Made by a program: the position numbers and the translations under genes
From: Bacillota bacterium
Lineage (GTDB): Bacteria > Bacillota > Bacilli > Alicyclobacillales > SLC66
Length of the DNA stretch: 64,000 nt
Assembly (NCBI GenBank): GCA_021820975.1
Contig: JAKADA010000005.1
Location: 1-64,000 of the forward strand
Direction: 5' to 3'
Shown here: in pieces, positions 7,427 through 14,907 of the stretch
How the letters are laid out: the number at the start of each line of letters is the position of its first letter
How positions within the stretch are numbered: the stretch's first letter is position 1
Notes under the pieces: generated by a model
Databases searched by the model: none
Told to the model about the DNA's origin: nothing
The model's input: only the letters and a program-made list of their open reading frames with translations

Positions 7427-7582
7427 CATTTTTCGTGTTAAATAATCTGAGTTCCAGAATTGTTTGATTATTACTTTCCGTGCCGCAATACTGGAAGTTG
7501 GTGGAAAAATTAGATCTAGTATGAATTCGTGGACACAAAAGAAAGGACTGATAAACTAAGATCGAAAGGTAGTGTCCGGAAA

Positions 7583-7785
7583 ATGGGAACGAAACAAACG
7601 AAACGAGGTATTCCGATGAATTTAAGTCGATGATTATTGAACTGTATCGTGGCGATGTACAAATGGATCAAGAACGTAAAGAAATAACGGTAGAGCAGGA
7701 AACTTTAACGGCAGCAGATAGTAAAAAACTCAAGGTTCATATTCGAGAATTAGAAGAGGAAAACAACATTTTAAAAAAGTTTTGA
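7583..7785 (+). pseudogene. IS3 orfA remnant
   Basis: Pieces in different frames encode MGTKQTKR, then YSDEFKSMIIELYRGDV, then a coiled-coil part ending ELEEENNILKKF. At least one small indel (near 7610) and a jump near 7660 separate them. The helix-turn-helix half of the transposase is therefore lost. Confidence 0.7.
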
Positions 7786-7818
7786 CCCTATTTTCTAAAA
7801 ATAAGTGTTCTAGAGCTG

Positions 7819-8631
7819 GTGAATGTCGTCGCATCCCAAGCTCAGCATCACAACATCAAAAAAGTATGTCAGGTACTTGGAATCGGCCGTAGTAGCTATT
7901 ATTTCTCTACCCATAAACGTCCTGCTGGACGTTTGAAAAACCAAAACAGGCTTCTGAGACAGGAAATTACGAGAATTTACCATGAACAGGATGGCATTTA
8001 TGGTGCACCTAAAATTAGTGCAGAATTAAAGAAGTTGGATTTACCTTTTCAGGTCAGCGAAAAACGAGTGCAGCGTATCATGAAACGACCCTACAAAACA
8101 GACGCCGTGTATAACGGGGGAGAGAATTTACTCAAGCGGGATTTTTCTACGACTAAAATCAATGAAAAATGGGTCAGTGATCTGACCTCTATTCATACGA
8201 TTCGGGATGGTTGGTGCTATTTAGCTTCGATTATGGACTTAGCCACCAACAAAATGATTGGATGGCGTTTCAGCAAAACCATGGATAGAGCCTGTGTATT
8301 GTCCGCTCTACATCAAGCGATAACGACACAACGACCGGCCAAGAACGTGATCCTTCATTCCGATCGAGGAAGTCAGTATACCAGTCACGAGTACCGTGAA
8401 GAACTGTTTCAGCAAGGATTTCGTCAATCCTTTTCAGCTAAAGGATGTCCCTACGATAATGCACCCATTGAAAGCTTTCATGCTATTTTGAAAAAGGAAA
8501 TAGTTTACAGAACGATTTTCACCTCTTCCTGCGAAGGCAATCCATCTTCGCCAGACCTCGTCGGGCAAACTCATTTAACATTAGAATTTTACACTTGTAG
8601 CCCCAGTCGGTTGGGGCTCTTTGTGTTGTAG
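7819..8631 (+). pseudogene. IS3-family transposase orfB with replaced C-terminus
   Basis: The N-terminal HTH_21-like part (VCQVLGIGRSSYYF) and the rve catalytic core are intact, with Asp in KWVSDLTSI, Asp in HSDRGSQYTS and Glu in APIESFHAILKKE. After about residue 230 the sequence leaves the family (RTIFTSSCEGNPSSPDLVG) and ends early. The C-terminal helix after the catalytic Glu is missing, so it is probably inactive. Confidence 0.8.
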
Positions 8632-8650
8632 GGCAAAATACGCCCTACAA
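8599..8650 (+). terminator. Two tandem hairpins at the IS3 remnant 3' end
   Basis: AGCCCCA/TGGGGCT (8599-8618) followed by CTTTGTG, then TTGTAGGGC/GCCCTACAA (8626-8634, 8642-8650). The first has a weak T tract; the second may belong to an element end. Confidence 0.45.
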
Positions 8651-8763
8651 TCCCTTGCGGGGTCTAGGGCACTGTCAAAGATGAGCTATAAATTCCAATA
8701 CGATCGATTTGGAGTCACGCTTTCGTAATTCGCAACACGAGTGAACTTGGGAGGATATGCAGA

Positions 8764-8943
8764 ATGGAGTTACAGCATAAAATTGCCTTTTGGAAGCAAC
8801 AACTTTGGCTTGCTTCAAAAACAAAGAAAAATTCACATAATGCTCAGGTTCTCTCGATCAGTCGAAGGTTGGATCAGTATATTCTTGAATGGCAAAAAAT
8901 TTATGGAATGAAAGGAAAAGAGAATAGTAGCATTGATGCGTAG
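8764..8943 (+). CDS. Small Spo0E-like sporulation regulator
   Basis: 59 residues from ATG 8764, with SD GGGAGGATATGCAGA before it. The C-terminal half ISRRLDQYILEWQKIY fits the Spo0E-family S..LD..I..Y pattern, preceded by a helix LQHKIAFWKQQLWLASKTKK. Spo0E-type aspartyl-phosphatases are 50-90 residues long and dephosphorylate Spo0A~P. The canonical motif reads SRRLD here instead of SQ(E/K)LD, so the call is moderate. Confidence 0.58.
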   Translation: MELQHKIAFWKQQLWLASKTKKNSHNAQVLSISRRLDQYILEWQKIYGMKGKENSSIDA

Positions 8944-9298
8944 TTGATTAAAAATAAGTAAATAATATAATCTTGTTGTAACTTGGTTATATGAGATCGG
9001 GTTGCATGCAGACATCGATGTAATGAGGGTGGGTTGCTTTGAGCGAGTTACCTATGAATCATGATATGATTGCCTTTCGCAACGTACTACATATGGGTCT
9101 CGAATCTGTATTTGGCTACCCAATCGAACGGTTTAAAGAAGATCCTAATTTTTCATGCATCTAGTTATAGAAAGATCCAATTCTACGTCATCGTGGTATT
9201 TATCCGATCTATGGTGGTCTCTGAACGTATCATAAGATAAAATTTACCTCGTTCTCGGGCGTTCATGAGAGAACCAGAATTATGGAGGTATCCAGTGC
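8944..9298 (+). other. Intergenic stretch before the cobalamin-binding-protein homologue
   Basis: Apart from a possible 41-codon ORF (9039-9164), no gene, terminator or known RNA element is recognised. The SD GGAGG for the next gene is at its end. Confidence 0.35.
9039..9164 (+). CDS. Possible 41-residue peptide
   Basis: TTG-started reading beginning SELPMNHDMIAFRN and ending EDPNFSCI, with GAGGGTGG upstream. No family recognised; it may be a remnant of a longer gene. Low certainty. Confidence 0.2.
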   Translation: MSELPMNHDMIAFRNVLHMGLESVFGYPIERFKEDPNFSCI

Positions 9299-10084
9299 AT
9301 GTATCCAGAACGAATTGTCTGCCTCGCCGCCGAGATCCCCGAAATCCTGTATCAGCTTGGTGCTCTTGATCGAGTTATTGGCATATCAGCCTATACGACA
9401 CGTCCGGCAGAGGCGCTTAGCCTCCCAAAAGTATATGGATTTAAGCATGGGAGTACCAAACGAATTCTTCAAGACAGTCCAGATGTTGCAATTTTGACCT
9501 CCGGGGTACAAAAGGACCTCGCTGCTGAACTCTCCGCACAAGGTGTAACAACGGTACATTTCAATCCGCATCGGCTGGAAGATATGTTCCATACTATACT
9601 GTTTATTGGTAATCTCATTGGGAAAGTGGACGAGGCTCTGGCGTATGTTGCAAAGCTTCGTGCAGAAGTTGATCAAATCCGTCAACAGGCGGAAGGACTT
9701 CCGTTCAAACCGCGTGTGTATTTTGAGGAGTGGATGAATCCAATCATTGTAGGGACAGCGTGGGTCAGTGACTTGATAGAAATTAGTGGCGGTGTGGATG
9801 TGTTTCGTTCAAAGTCCGTTACCGGTCGACATGCAACAGAACGTGTTGTGGAAGCCCCTGACATTGTCACCGCAGCCCCGGATATCGTGTTCGCCTCTTG
9901 GTGCGGAAAACCATTCATTTTCGAAGACTTCCTTGCGAGACCGGATTTTTCGGAGATACCAGCCATTAAGGAGGGAATGGTTTTTGAGCTCGACAGTAAT
10001 GTGCTCCAGTGCGGTCCTATGCTGATAGATAGTTTAAAAAACATACATAGCATTATTCAAAAGTTCGTCCTCGATAGGGTCTGA
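9299..10084 (+). CDS. BtuF/FecB-type substrate-binding-domain protein without signal peptide
   Basis: 261 residues with the periplasmic-binding-protein class III fold: RIVCLAAEIPEILYQLGALDRVIGIS, then DVAILTSGVQKDLAAEL, a long linker helix, and RVYFEEWMNPIIVGTAWVSDLIEISGG, matching cobalamin-binding-protein homologues. There is no signal peptide or lipobox, a known state for a cytosolic subgroup of these proteins, so a role as a classical ABC uptake receptor is doubtful. No permease or ATPase genes are nearby. ATG 9299 has GGAGG 9 nt upstream. It stands alone in an accessory region. Confidence 0.75.
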   Translation: MYPERIVCLAAEIPEILYQLGALDRVIGISAYTTRPAEALSLPKVYGFKHGSTKRILQDSPDVAILTSGVQKDLAAELSAQGVTTVHFNPHRLEDMFHTILFIGNLIGKVDEALAYVAKLRAEVDQIRQQAEGLPFKPRVYFEEWMNPIIVGTAWVSDLIEISGGVDVFRSKSVTGRHATERVVEAPDIVTAAPDIVFASWCGKPFIFEDFLARPDFSEIPAIKEGMVFELDSNVLQCGPMLIDSLKNIHSIIQKFVLDRV

Positions 10085-10175
10085 CCGTATTGTGTTCGTT
10101 TATTTGGATTGTAGAGTCCTATGAAATCAAAACAGTAGCAAAAGAAGCTCACTCCTTTAAAAAATTTCAAAGAGG

Positions 10176-10291
10176 ATAACGCAGATCACAATGCCGCACG
10201 GGTGATTAAACAGCGTGGAATCAAAATGATTCGAAACTATGTTCCCAAAGAAAAGAAATCCGTCAAGTTATATAAGTCCAAACTAGGGTAG
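10176..10291 (+). pseudogene. Degraded 3' end of a second TnpB
   Basis: DNADHNAAR in one frame, then after a one-base loss VIKQRGIKMIRNYVP in the next, matches the RuvC-III end of TnpB proteins. All upstream domains are gone. A right-end-like hairpin follows at 10398-10435. Confidence 0.65.
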
Positions 10292-10397
10292 GAACGATCC
10301 GAAGTCACGCCTGAGGAGAGCCGCGTAAGCCGTAATGGTGGAAAACATCGTTACGCAGGGATCAATGAGTTAGGAACTCTTGCTGGTGACGGCAAGA

Positions 10398-10435
10398 AAC
10401 CCCCCTCTCAAGCGCGAAGCGCTGAGTGGGGGGTT
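10398..10435 (+). repeat. IS605/IS1341-type right-end hairpin
   Basis: AACCCCCC (10398-10405) pairs with GGGGGGTT (10428-10435), enclosing CTC..AGCGC GAA GCGCT GAG. It follows the TnpB remnant and cuts into the isochorismatase-like gene at its right border, so it marks the insertion edge. Confidence 0.6.
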
Positions 10436-10637
10436 ATATGAAAGAGAACATTTTGTTTTGCGCGCTTATTTCAGGAAAGCCTTCCCGAAACGCAACACGG
10501 ATAAAGATCACCTGGATGCCGGATGCACGGGCCGCTTTTACAGCCTTCTAGAAAGGGACCATGGTTTCTGCCGCTGGTTCGTAACGCGAAACGATCCCGT
10601 TTTGAATGTCCATCACTAGGAGTGCTGAATTGTTTGT
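10434..10637 (-). pseudogene. Truncated isochorismatase-family hydrolase
   Basis: On the minus strand, NSALLVMDIQNGIVSRY (with the catalytic-triad Asp of the family), then AVKAARASGIQVIFIR and GFPEISAQNKMFSFI match cysteine hydrolases of the isochorismatase family. An in-frame TAG follows TMVPF, the start codon after AAGGAG is lost, and the gene ends at the mobile-element hairpin, so the second half with the catalytic Cys is missing. It lies directly downstream of the MBL gene on the same strand, so they were probably one operon. Confidence 0.75.
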
Positions 10638-10665
10638 CTCCTTATATAATCACCCCTAAATTTAT

Positions 10666-11397
10666 TTACATCAGTTCGCGAAACTGTTCGTTGACATGGT
10701 CGTCACAAAGGCCCCCGTGGTAACAAATGACCTTTTCAACATCAAAGGCAGCGAATTTTTTATGCGACTCCAGCGCTTGCGCCATATCGTATGTGGCCGG
10801 GGGATTTGGACCAAGGATCTTGCCGTCTTGACTGGCTGTGGCGTCGCCCGTGATGAGCGTCCTGGTGACTTGATGGTACAGGCAAATATGCCCCGGCGTG
10901 TGTCCTGGGGTATGGATGACCTGAATTCCTCCGAAAAAAGGAAGGACTTCGCCGTCAGATACCGTTTTCGTCACCTTGGCGGTTGGTGGGTTGAGGAAAA
11001 TGGCCTCGATCTCTTTGCGCATGTCCTCAGGAAAACGTTCGAGCATTTGTGCCACTCGTTCACGGGTCATTTTGATCGGCTCTTTGTCGCCTTCGATGTA
11101 CGGCTTCTCCACAGCGTGCGCGTACACATCGATCGGCTTTCCAACGGCTTTTAATACTTCCTGGATACTGCCAATGTGATCGATGTCCTGGTGCGTAAAA
11201 ATGACAGCACTGAGGGTTCCAAATGGAACCCCCGCTTTTTCCATAGCAGCTTTAATGGCTTCTAAATGGCCGGGCATTCCGGCATCTACCAAGATAGCAT
11301 GACGATCATCGTAGAAAAGGGTAGGGTTAATGGTTCCCCGGTTTCCCATCATGTTCATTTCCAATTCAAGCATCTCGACTCCATCAGTAATTTTCAT
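10666..11397 (-). CDS. MBL-fold metallo-hydrolase
   Basis: 243 residues. Metallo-beta-lactamase fold with THQDIDHIG (HxxxDH motif), downstream metal ligands in IHTPGHTPGHICLY and GDATASQDGKIL, and YHGGLC near the C-terminus, as in small MBL hydrolases related to glyoxalase II or lactonases. Substrate unknown. ATG 11397 begins the conserved part (MKITDGVEMLELEM). A longer reading from 11475 would start inside the palindrome, ahead of the likely transcription start, so it is rejected. The coding sequence looks more GC-rich than its neighbours, which suggests acquisition together with the broken isochorismatase gene. Confidence 0.85.
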   Translation of the reverse strand: MKITDGVEMLELEMNMMGNRGTINPTLFYDDRHAILVDAGMPGHLEAIKAAMEKAGVPFGTLSAVIFTHQDIDHIGSIQEVLKAVGKPIDVYAHAVEKPYIEGDKEPIKMTRERVAQMLERFPEDMRKEIEAIFLNPPTAKVTKTVSDGEVLPFFGGIQVIHTPGHTPGHICLYHQVTRTLITGDATASQDGKILGPNPPATYDMAQALESHKKFAAFDVEKVICYHGGLCDDHVNEQFRELM

Positions 11398-11448
11398 GTT
11401 TACCCAAAGCCGACAATCGGCCTTGGCCCACCTCCCATTCTCGTCATC

Positions 11449-11498
11449 ACTATACAAATATATAACTAACGTCAACGTTAGTTATATATTTGTATAGT
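11449..11498 (-). promoter_or_regulatory. 24-bp perfect palindrome, likely operator of the MBL gene
   Basis: Arms 11449-11472 and 11475-11498 are exact inverted copies with a 2-bp spacer. The core AACTAACGTcaACGTTAGTT resembles TetR-family operators. Minus-strand promoter-like elements TTGACG and TATAGT lie inside it, 15 bp apart. No TetR gene is adjacent; an IS3 element occupies the upstream side. Confidence 0.65.
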
Positions 11499-11575
11499 AT
11501 CGGTTTAAGGTTCAATTATCAACAGCGTGTAAAGTAGGTGGACAGAATGATAAAAAAAAGAAAGCAGGAATCCAG

Positions 11576-11863
11576 ATGCGAGTGTATGACAAAGAATTCA
11601 AAGAAGAAGCGATAAAATTGTCCTATGAAGTCGGGCCAACAGCTGCCTCAACACAACTGGGGATCCCATCCACAACGCTATACACATGGAGAAGCCAAAG
11701 GAATCAGCATGGCTTCTTGGCGTTTGTGGGCAGCGGCCATCAACGTATCAATCCGAAAACCGCTGAGTTGAAGGGGTTAGAAAAAAAGATCAAGGAACTG
11801 GAATCCGCCAATGATATCTTAAAAAAGGCGTTAGCTTTTTTCGCAGAGAGCCAAAAGAAGTAG
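11576..11863 (+). CDS. IS3-family transposase orfA
   Basis: 95 residues: helix-turn-helix region (YDKEFKEEAIKLSYEVG, then ASTQLGIPSTTLYTWRSQ) followed by a leucine-zipper-like helix (LKGLEKKIKELESANDILKKALAFF). This is the complete orfA of an IS3-type element. The partner orfB is almost completely deleted, so the element is defective. Confidence 0.82.
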   Translation: MRVYDKEFKEEAIKLSYEVGPTAASTQLGIPSTTLYTWRSQRNQHGFLAFVGSGHQRINPKTAELKGLEKKIKELESANDILKKALAFFAESQKK

Positions 11864-11865
11864 CG

Positions 11866-12020
11866 GCACGAGAATTATTTCGGTTTATATGGGCCCAATG
11901 GTTTTCCGATTTATAGAAATTCACTATAACCGGAAAAGAATTTACACAACAAACGATGGTTATCCACCTTTGATGAAACGTCGACAGTATTATCGAGACC
12001 AACTGTCCCAGGTGGTGTAA
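11866..12020 (+). pseudogene. IS3 orfB remnant with internal deletion
   Basis: Only the very beginning (ARELFRF) and the C-terminal end (FIEIHYNRKRIYTTNDGYPP, then MKRRQYYRDQLSQVV) remain. The whole DDE core is missing. It follows orfA directly. Confidence 0.65.
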
Positions 12021-12109
12021 AAGACAGGTAGCTAAGGCCTTGCTCCTAACATCTGTCGCAAGACCGTTTCCCATTTTATTTAGGGATTATTTCGTCAAGA
12101 TCAGGTCGT

Positions 12110-12137
12110 ATTTTCCAGAAAACTACGTCTGGAAAAT
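12110..12137. repeat. Hairpin in the gap between IS3 and integrase remnants
   Basis: ATTTTCCAGA (12110-12119) and TCTGGAAAAT (12128-12137) are perfect 10-bp inverted copies with an 8-nt loop. No T tract follows. Nothing else is recognised between 12021 and 12229. Confidence 0.4.
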
Positions 12138-12229
12138 CTCCACCTTTTCCTTGACTTCACTCACTTATCCCTAGGCGTAGCCATTGACCAGCATGACGAG
12201 TTTCGGGACTAAACTAAATTTGACAATTC

Positions 12230-12690
12230 CAGAGGGATTTAAAGAAGATTTCCGTTATTGATGTAGAGCGATACACCGCGAAGAAAGTGGAAGATGGATT
12301 GAATCCGCTATCAGTCAAACATCATGTCGTCCTGCTGAAGACGATCCTAAACTCTGCCATTCGTCAAGGTATCATTCTTCAAAACCCCGTTGTAAATGCC
12401 AAAATACCGAAGATTGCACGCTATATTCCGCAAACCTGCACGGCAGAACAAATCACGAAGCTCTTGAACGAGTTAAAGGGCTCGCAGTTTTACGCGATCA
12501 TGTACGTAGCCTTCTGGACGGGTGCCCGGCGCGGAGAGTTGTTGGCCCTGAAATGGAGTGACGTGGATTTGGACCGCAAACGGATCTACATCCAAAAGGT
12601 ACATACGGTCGTCACGAAGCATTTCAAAAAGGGTAAAGTCAAGGGACAGACGAAGACAGACCCATCCATTCGGGTGATCGCCATCTCGGT
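12230..12690 (+). pseudogene. Truncated tyrosine recombinase (phage-type integrase)
   Basis: The core-binding part (SVIDVERYTAKKVEDGLNPL, then LLKTILNSAIRQGII, QNPVVNAKIPKI) and the beginning of the catalytic domain with the first active-site Arg (WTGARRGELLALKWSDVDL) are recognisable. Both the N-terminal arm domain and the C-terminal HxxR...Tyr part are missing. The frame stays open past 12690 only because it reads antisense through an Abi gene. It lies on the 3' side of tRNA-Sec, a typical integrase target class. Confidence 0.75.
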
Positions 12691-12960
12691 GGAGATCTCG
12701 ATGAGTTCTAACAACCCAGTCAGGAGGTTTCGTAAGTGCCGGTCAAACTCATATACGGATACGATATGATCAAATGTCACCCCGCGGTGAAATGAATCTC
12801 TCGTTTTAAAAGACAGCATATAACCAGAGAGTCGGTAATAATTAACGGAGCTCAAATATTCGGCAGCCTGTCCCTTATCTTTGATGATCAAGCCGCGATC
12901 CGTTAATAGTTCCAGTTGCTGCTCAAAACTTCGCCAGGGCTTCGGAGCGATTTCCTCCAT
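12688..12960 (-). pseudogene. Truncated Abi_2-family (abortive-infection) gene
   Basis: The first 90 or so residues match Abi_2/AbiD-F proteins: EQQLELLTDRGLIIKD, YLSSVNYYRLSGYML, then FDHIVSVYEFDRHLRNLL. The gene stops matching at about 12688, where it abuts the truncated integrase; the further open frame is integrase read backwards. Family members are phage-defence proteins with a HEPN-type fold. This copy lacks the C-terminal two thirds. Confidence 0.65.
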
Positions 12961-13312
12961 TCGATCACTTCCATAAAATTAAACGGCTCACCATGGTACG
13001 CATTGTTAAGAGGCGTGGTGAGCTCTATTGACTACATGATACACACATCACACGAGGCGTGTCAATCGAAATTCCAATGACCATATCATTACGTGACGCG
13101 CGCGTGTGTCGCGTATGTGTTTATTTGGGGAAACATTATTCGGCGGTCAAAAGCACCTTGTACATTTCTTTGTAACAAATTCCTACGAGGTAATTGAGAC
13201 GACGCAAACCGCCCATTCCCCACGCGGAAAATAAGGTTGATTCGGTGCAACACATGTTACACAATATGTTACACCGAACTTTCCTCAGCGACCGGGTAGT
13301 CGAAAAAACCCT
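12961..13312. other. Intergenic stretch between the Abi_2 remnant and tRNA-Sec
   Basis: No gene is seen. It contains the inverted and direct repeats at 13241-13278 and a CG/TG alternating stretch near 13095-13120. Any attachment-site scar of the eroded island would be expected here. Confidence 0.4.
13241..13278 (-). repeat. Hairpin with nested direct repeats downstream of tRNA-Sec
   Basis: TTCGGTGCAACA (13241-13252) and TGTTACACCGAA (13267-13278) pair with one G-U in the minus-strand RNA. Inside the same stretch ATGTTACAC occurs twice in direct orientation, 12 bp apart. It may be the tRNA-Sec terminator (weak T tract) or a protein-binding site. Confidence 0.4.
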
Positions 13313-13409
13313 TGGCGGGAGCGTGTGGGAATCGAACCCACCAGCGACAACCCGTGCCGCCCACTCGGTTTTGAAGACCGGGAAGGACACCAGTACCCCA
13401 TCCACCCCC
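13313..13409 (-). tRNA. selC: tRNA-Sec (anticodon TCA)
   Basis: 97 nt ending in an encoded CCA (13313-13315). The extended acceptor arm begins GGGGGTGGA, the anticodon loop is CTTCAAA with anticodon TCA (13372-13374), the variable arm is long (GAGTGGGCGGCACGG region), and the T-loop is GGTTCGATTCC. This is the selenocysteine tRNA. It fits with selA and selD found at 40658-43109. Confidence 0.93.
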
Positions 13410-13435
13410 ACATGAATTACATTAAGTGTAACAGT

Positions 13436-13464
13436 ATCATATTGTGAACCCACGATGCAAACAA
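13436..13464 (-). promoter_or_regulatory. Candidate promoter of tRNA-Sec
   Basis: Minus-strand TTGTTT (13459-13464), 17 bp, TATGAT (13436-13441), placing transcription start about 20 nt before the tRNA. Confidence 0.55.
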
Positions 13465-13465
13465 G

Positions 13466-14206
13466 TTAACAAGTGTGGATCGTAATGTGCACGATTTGGA
13501 CTGGTTTTATGGGTTTGCTCAGTTCTCCCATCAAAGGATTATAGGTAACACGAGCATCAGAAATTTTGAGGACGACAGACATACCGTGAATGACTTGGCC
13601 AAATTGTGTGTAATTTGGGTTTTGATCAAGAATTTGTGCATCATGTGCTGTAACGATAAAAAATTGGCTGCCGTTTGTATTGGGACCACGATTGGCCATG
13701 GCGACGATACCTTGCTTATACGTTTCATGAGGTGGTAATTCATCGGGCCAAGTATAACCTGGACCGCCTGTTCCATTTTGTAACGGATCACCTGTTTGAA
13801 CCATGTACCCTTTTACGACGCGAAAAAAGGTGTCGCCATCATAAAAATGATGATTAGCAAGAAAAATAAAATTGTTGACGGCAGTAGGAGCCCATTTCGA
13901 GAACAGTCGCATGGAAAACGTACCCGCTGTCGTATACACATCAGCTATATAGGTTTTTTGCGGCTTAATGGATAGGGAAGGTACTGTTTTCCATCGCTGT
14001 CGATGATAGCGTGCTAACGTAGCTTTGCTCGCTGTCTCCTTGACGGGAGAAAGTGGCGGATTTTTTATCGTGCAAGGCGAAATAGCCTGCGTCAGTTTCT
14101 GGTGCTTGATGGGAGATGACGCAGTAGATTGATTTTGCGTACTGCAGCCAGTCAAGAATAATGATGTACCGATAACCACCAATAAGCTTTGCAAGACACC
14201 TTTCAC
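13466..14206 (-). CDS. Cyclophilin-type peptidyl-prolyl isomerase lipoprotein
   Basis: 246 residues. Lipoprotein signal peptide with lipobox LTGC near residue 21, then a flexible stretch, then a cyclophilin domain from about 85: TAGTFSMRLFSKWAPTAVNN, FFRVVKGYMVQTGDP, ANRGPNTNGSQFFI. These carry the usual active-site Arg (in FFRVV) and the Gln and Phe of SQFF. It acts outside the membrane and probably helps folding of exported proteins. Single gene, divergent from the cyclase gene. Confidence 0.9.
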   Translation of the reverse strand: MKGVLQSLLVVIGTSLFLTGCSTQNQSTASSPIKHQKLTQAISPCTIKNPPLSPVKETASKATLARYHRQRWKTVPSLSIKPQKTYIADVYTTAGTFSMRLFSKWAPTAVNNFIFLANHHFYDGDTFFRVVKGYMVQTGDPLQNGTGGPGYTWPDELPPHETYKQGIVAMANRGPNTNGSQFFIVTAHDAQILDQNPNYTQFGQVIHGMSVVLKISDARVTYNPLMGELSKPIKPVQIVHITIHTC

Positions 14207-14277
14207 ATTGAATCCCCTTACTTTATGTGTGATGTTAGCGTAATGTAGTAGATAAATTGGTTTTTGGAGGTGATGTT

Positions 14278-14907
14278 ATGAAAATTATCGATATAACGGC
14301 TGTACTTGGCCCCGAAACGGCTGCTTTTCCAGGTGACCAGCCTTTTACCCGTACATTTTCGCAGACGATAGCACAGGGTGATGTATGTAACTTATCAGCC
14401 ATCACAATGAGTCCTCATGTGGGGACACACGTAGATGCCCCATTTCATTATGATGAACATGGTATCACAATGGATGAGGTAGATCCAAGCCTATACATAG
14501 GTGAGGTATTGGTTGTAGAAGTCCATCTTGAGTCGGATTGCATTACTGTGAACGACCTTGTACTCGATGAGTTGCGTGGTGCAACTCGCGTGTTGTTTAA
14601 AACAAACACCTATCCAAATACTGAAGTATTTACCGAAACGTTTGCTGGTTTTACACCTGATGCGGTCGATGCCTTAGCCAAAGTAGGTGTCAAATTGGTA
14701 GGCATCGACACGCCATCGGTTGACCCGTTTCGTGCAATTGGAATGCCAGCTCACGCACGATTTCGCGAACAGGGCATGTTCATCCTAGAAAATGTGCGAC
14801 TTGATGCTGTGGAACCTGGTGCTTATGAGTTGATCGCATTGCCGCTACGTATAAAAGGCAGTGATGGATCACCTGTTCGTGCTATATTACGGGTGCACTC
14901 GTCCTAA
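14278..14907 (+). CDS. KynB-like cyclase family hydrolase (arylformamidase type)
   Basis: 209 residues. The metal motif SPHVGTHVDAPFHY (HxGTHxDxPxH) and the second signature VGIDTPSVDP assign the cyclase/kynurenine-formamidase family, Zn/Mn-dependent hydrolases. True KynB hydrolyses N-formylkynurenine, but no other kynurenine genes are present, so the substrate is open. ATG 14278 is chosen because GGAGGTGAT lies just before it; TTG 14257 would be upstream of that SD. The last 21 bp overlap the convergent DUF2231 gene. Confidence 0.85.
   Translation: MKIIDITAVLGPETAAFPGDQPFTRTFSQTIAQGDVCNLSAITMSPHVGTHVDAPFHYDEHGITMDEVDPSLYIGEVLVVEVHLESDCITVNDLVLDELRGATRVLFKTNTYPNTEVFTETFAGFTPDAVDALAKVGVKLVGIDTPSVDPFRAIGMPAHARFREQGMFILENVRLDAVEPGAYELIALPLRIKGSDGSPVRAILRVHSS

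Larger units (their letters stand above)
7530..8690 (+). mobile_element. Degraded IS3-family (IS150-like) insertion sequence
   Basis: A frameshifted orfA is followed by an orfB with the IS3 DDE signature, but the orfB 3' end is replaced by unrelated sequence near 8510. GTGGACAC near 7529 may mark the left end; the right end is not clear. The element cannot move by itself. Confidence 0.7.

Noticed and set aside
10696-11154. Plus-strand 152-codon ORF opposite the MBL gene
   Set aside because: Shadow of the MBL coding strand with no recognisable motifs.
11397-11475. Longer N-terminus for the MBL protein
   Set aside because: The start would be inside the palindrome/promoter, probably upstream of the transcription start.
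12586-12687. C-terminal part of the minus-strand Abi_2 frame
   Set aside because: This part is antisense to recognisable integrase sequence, so the Abi_2 match ends near 12688.
13136-13453. Minus-strand 105-codon ORF
   Set aside because: It runs through tRNA-Sec and its promoter, and has no family-like features; it is a chance open frame.
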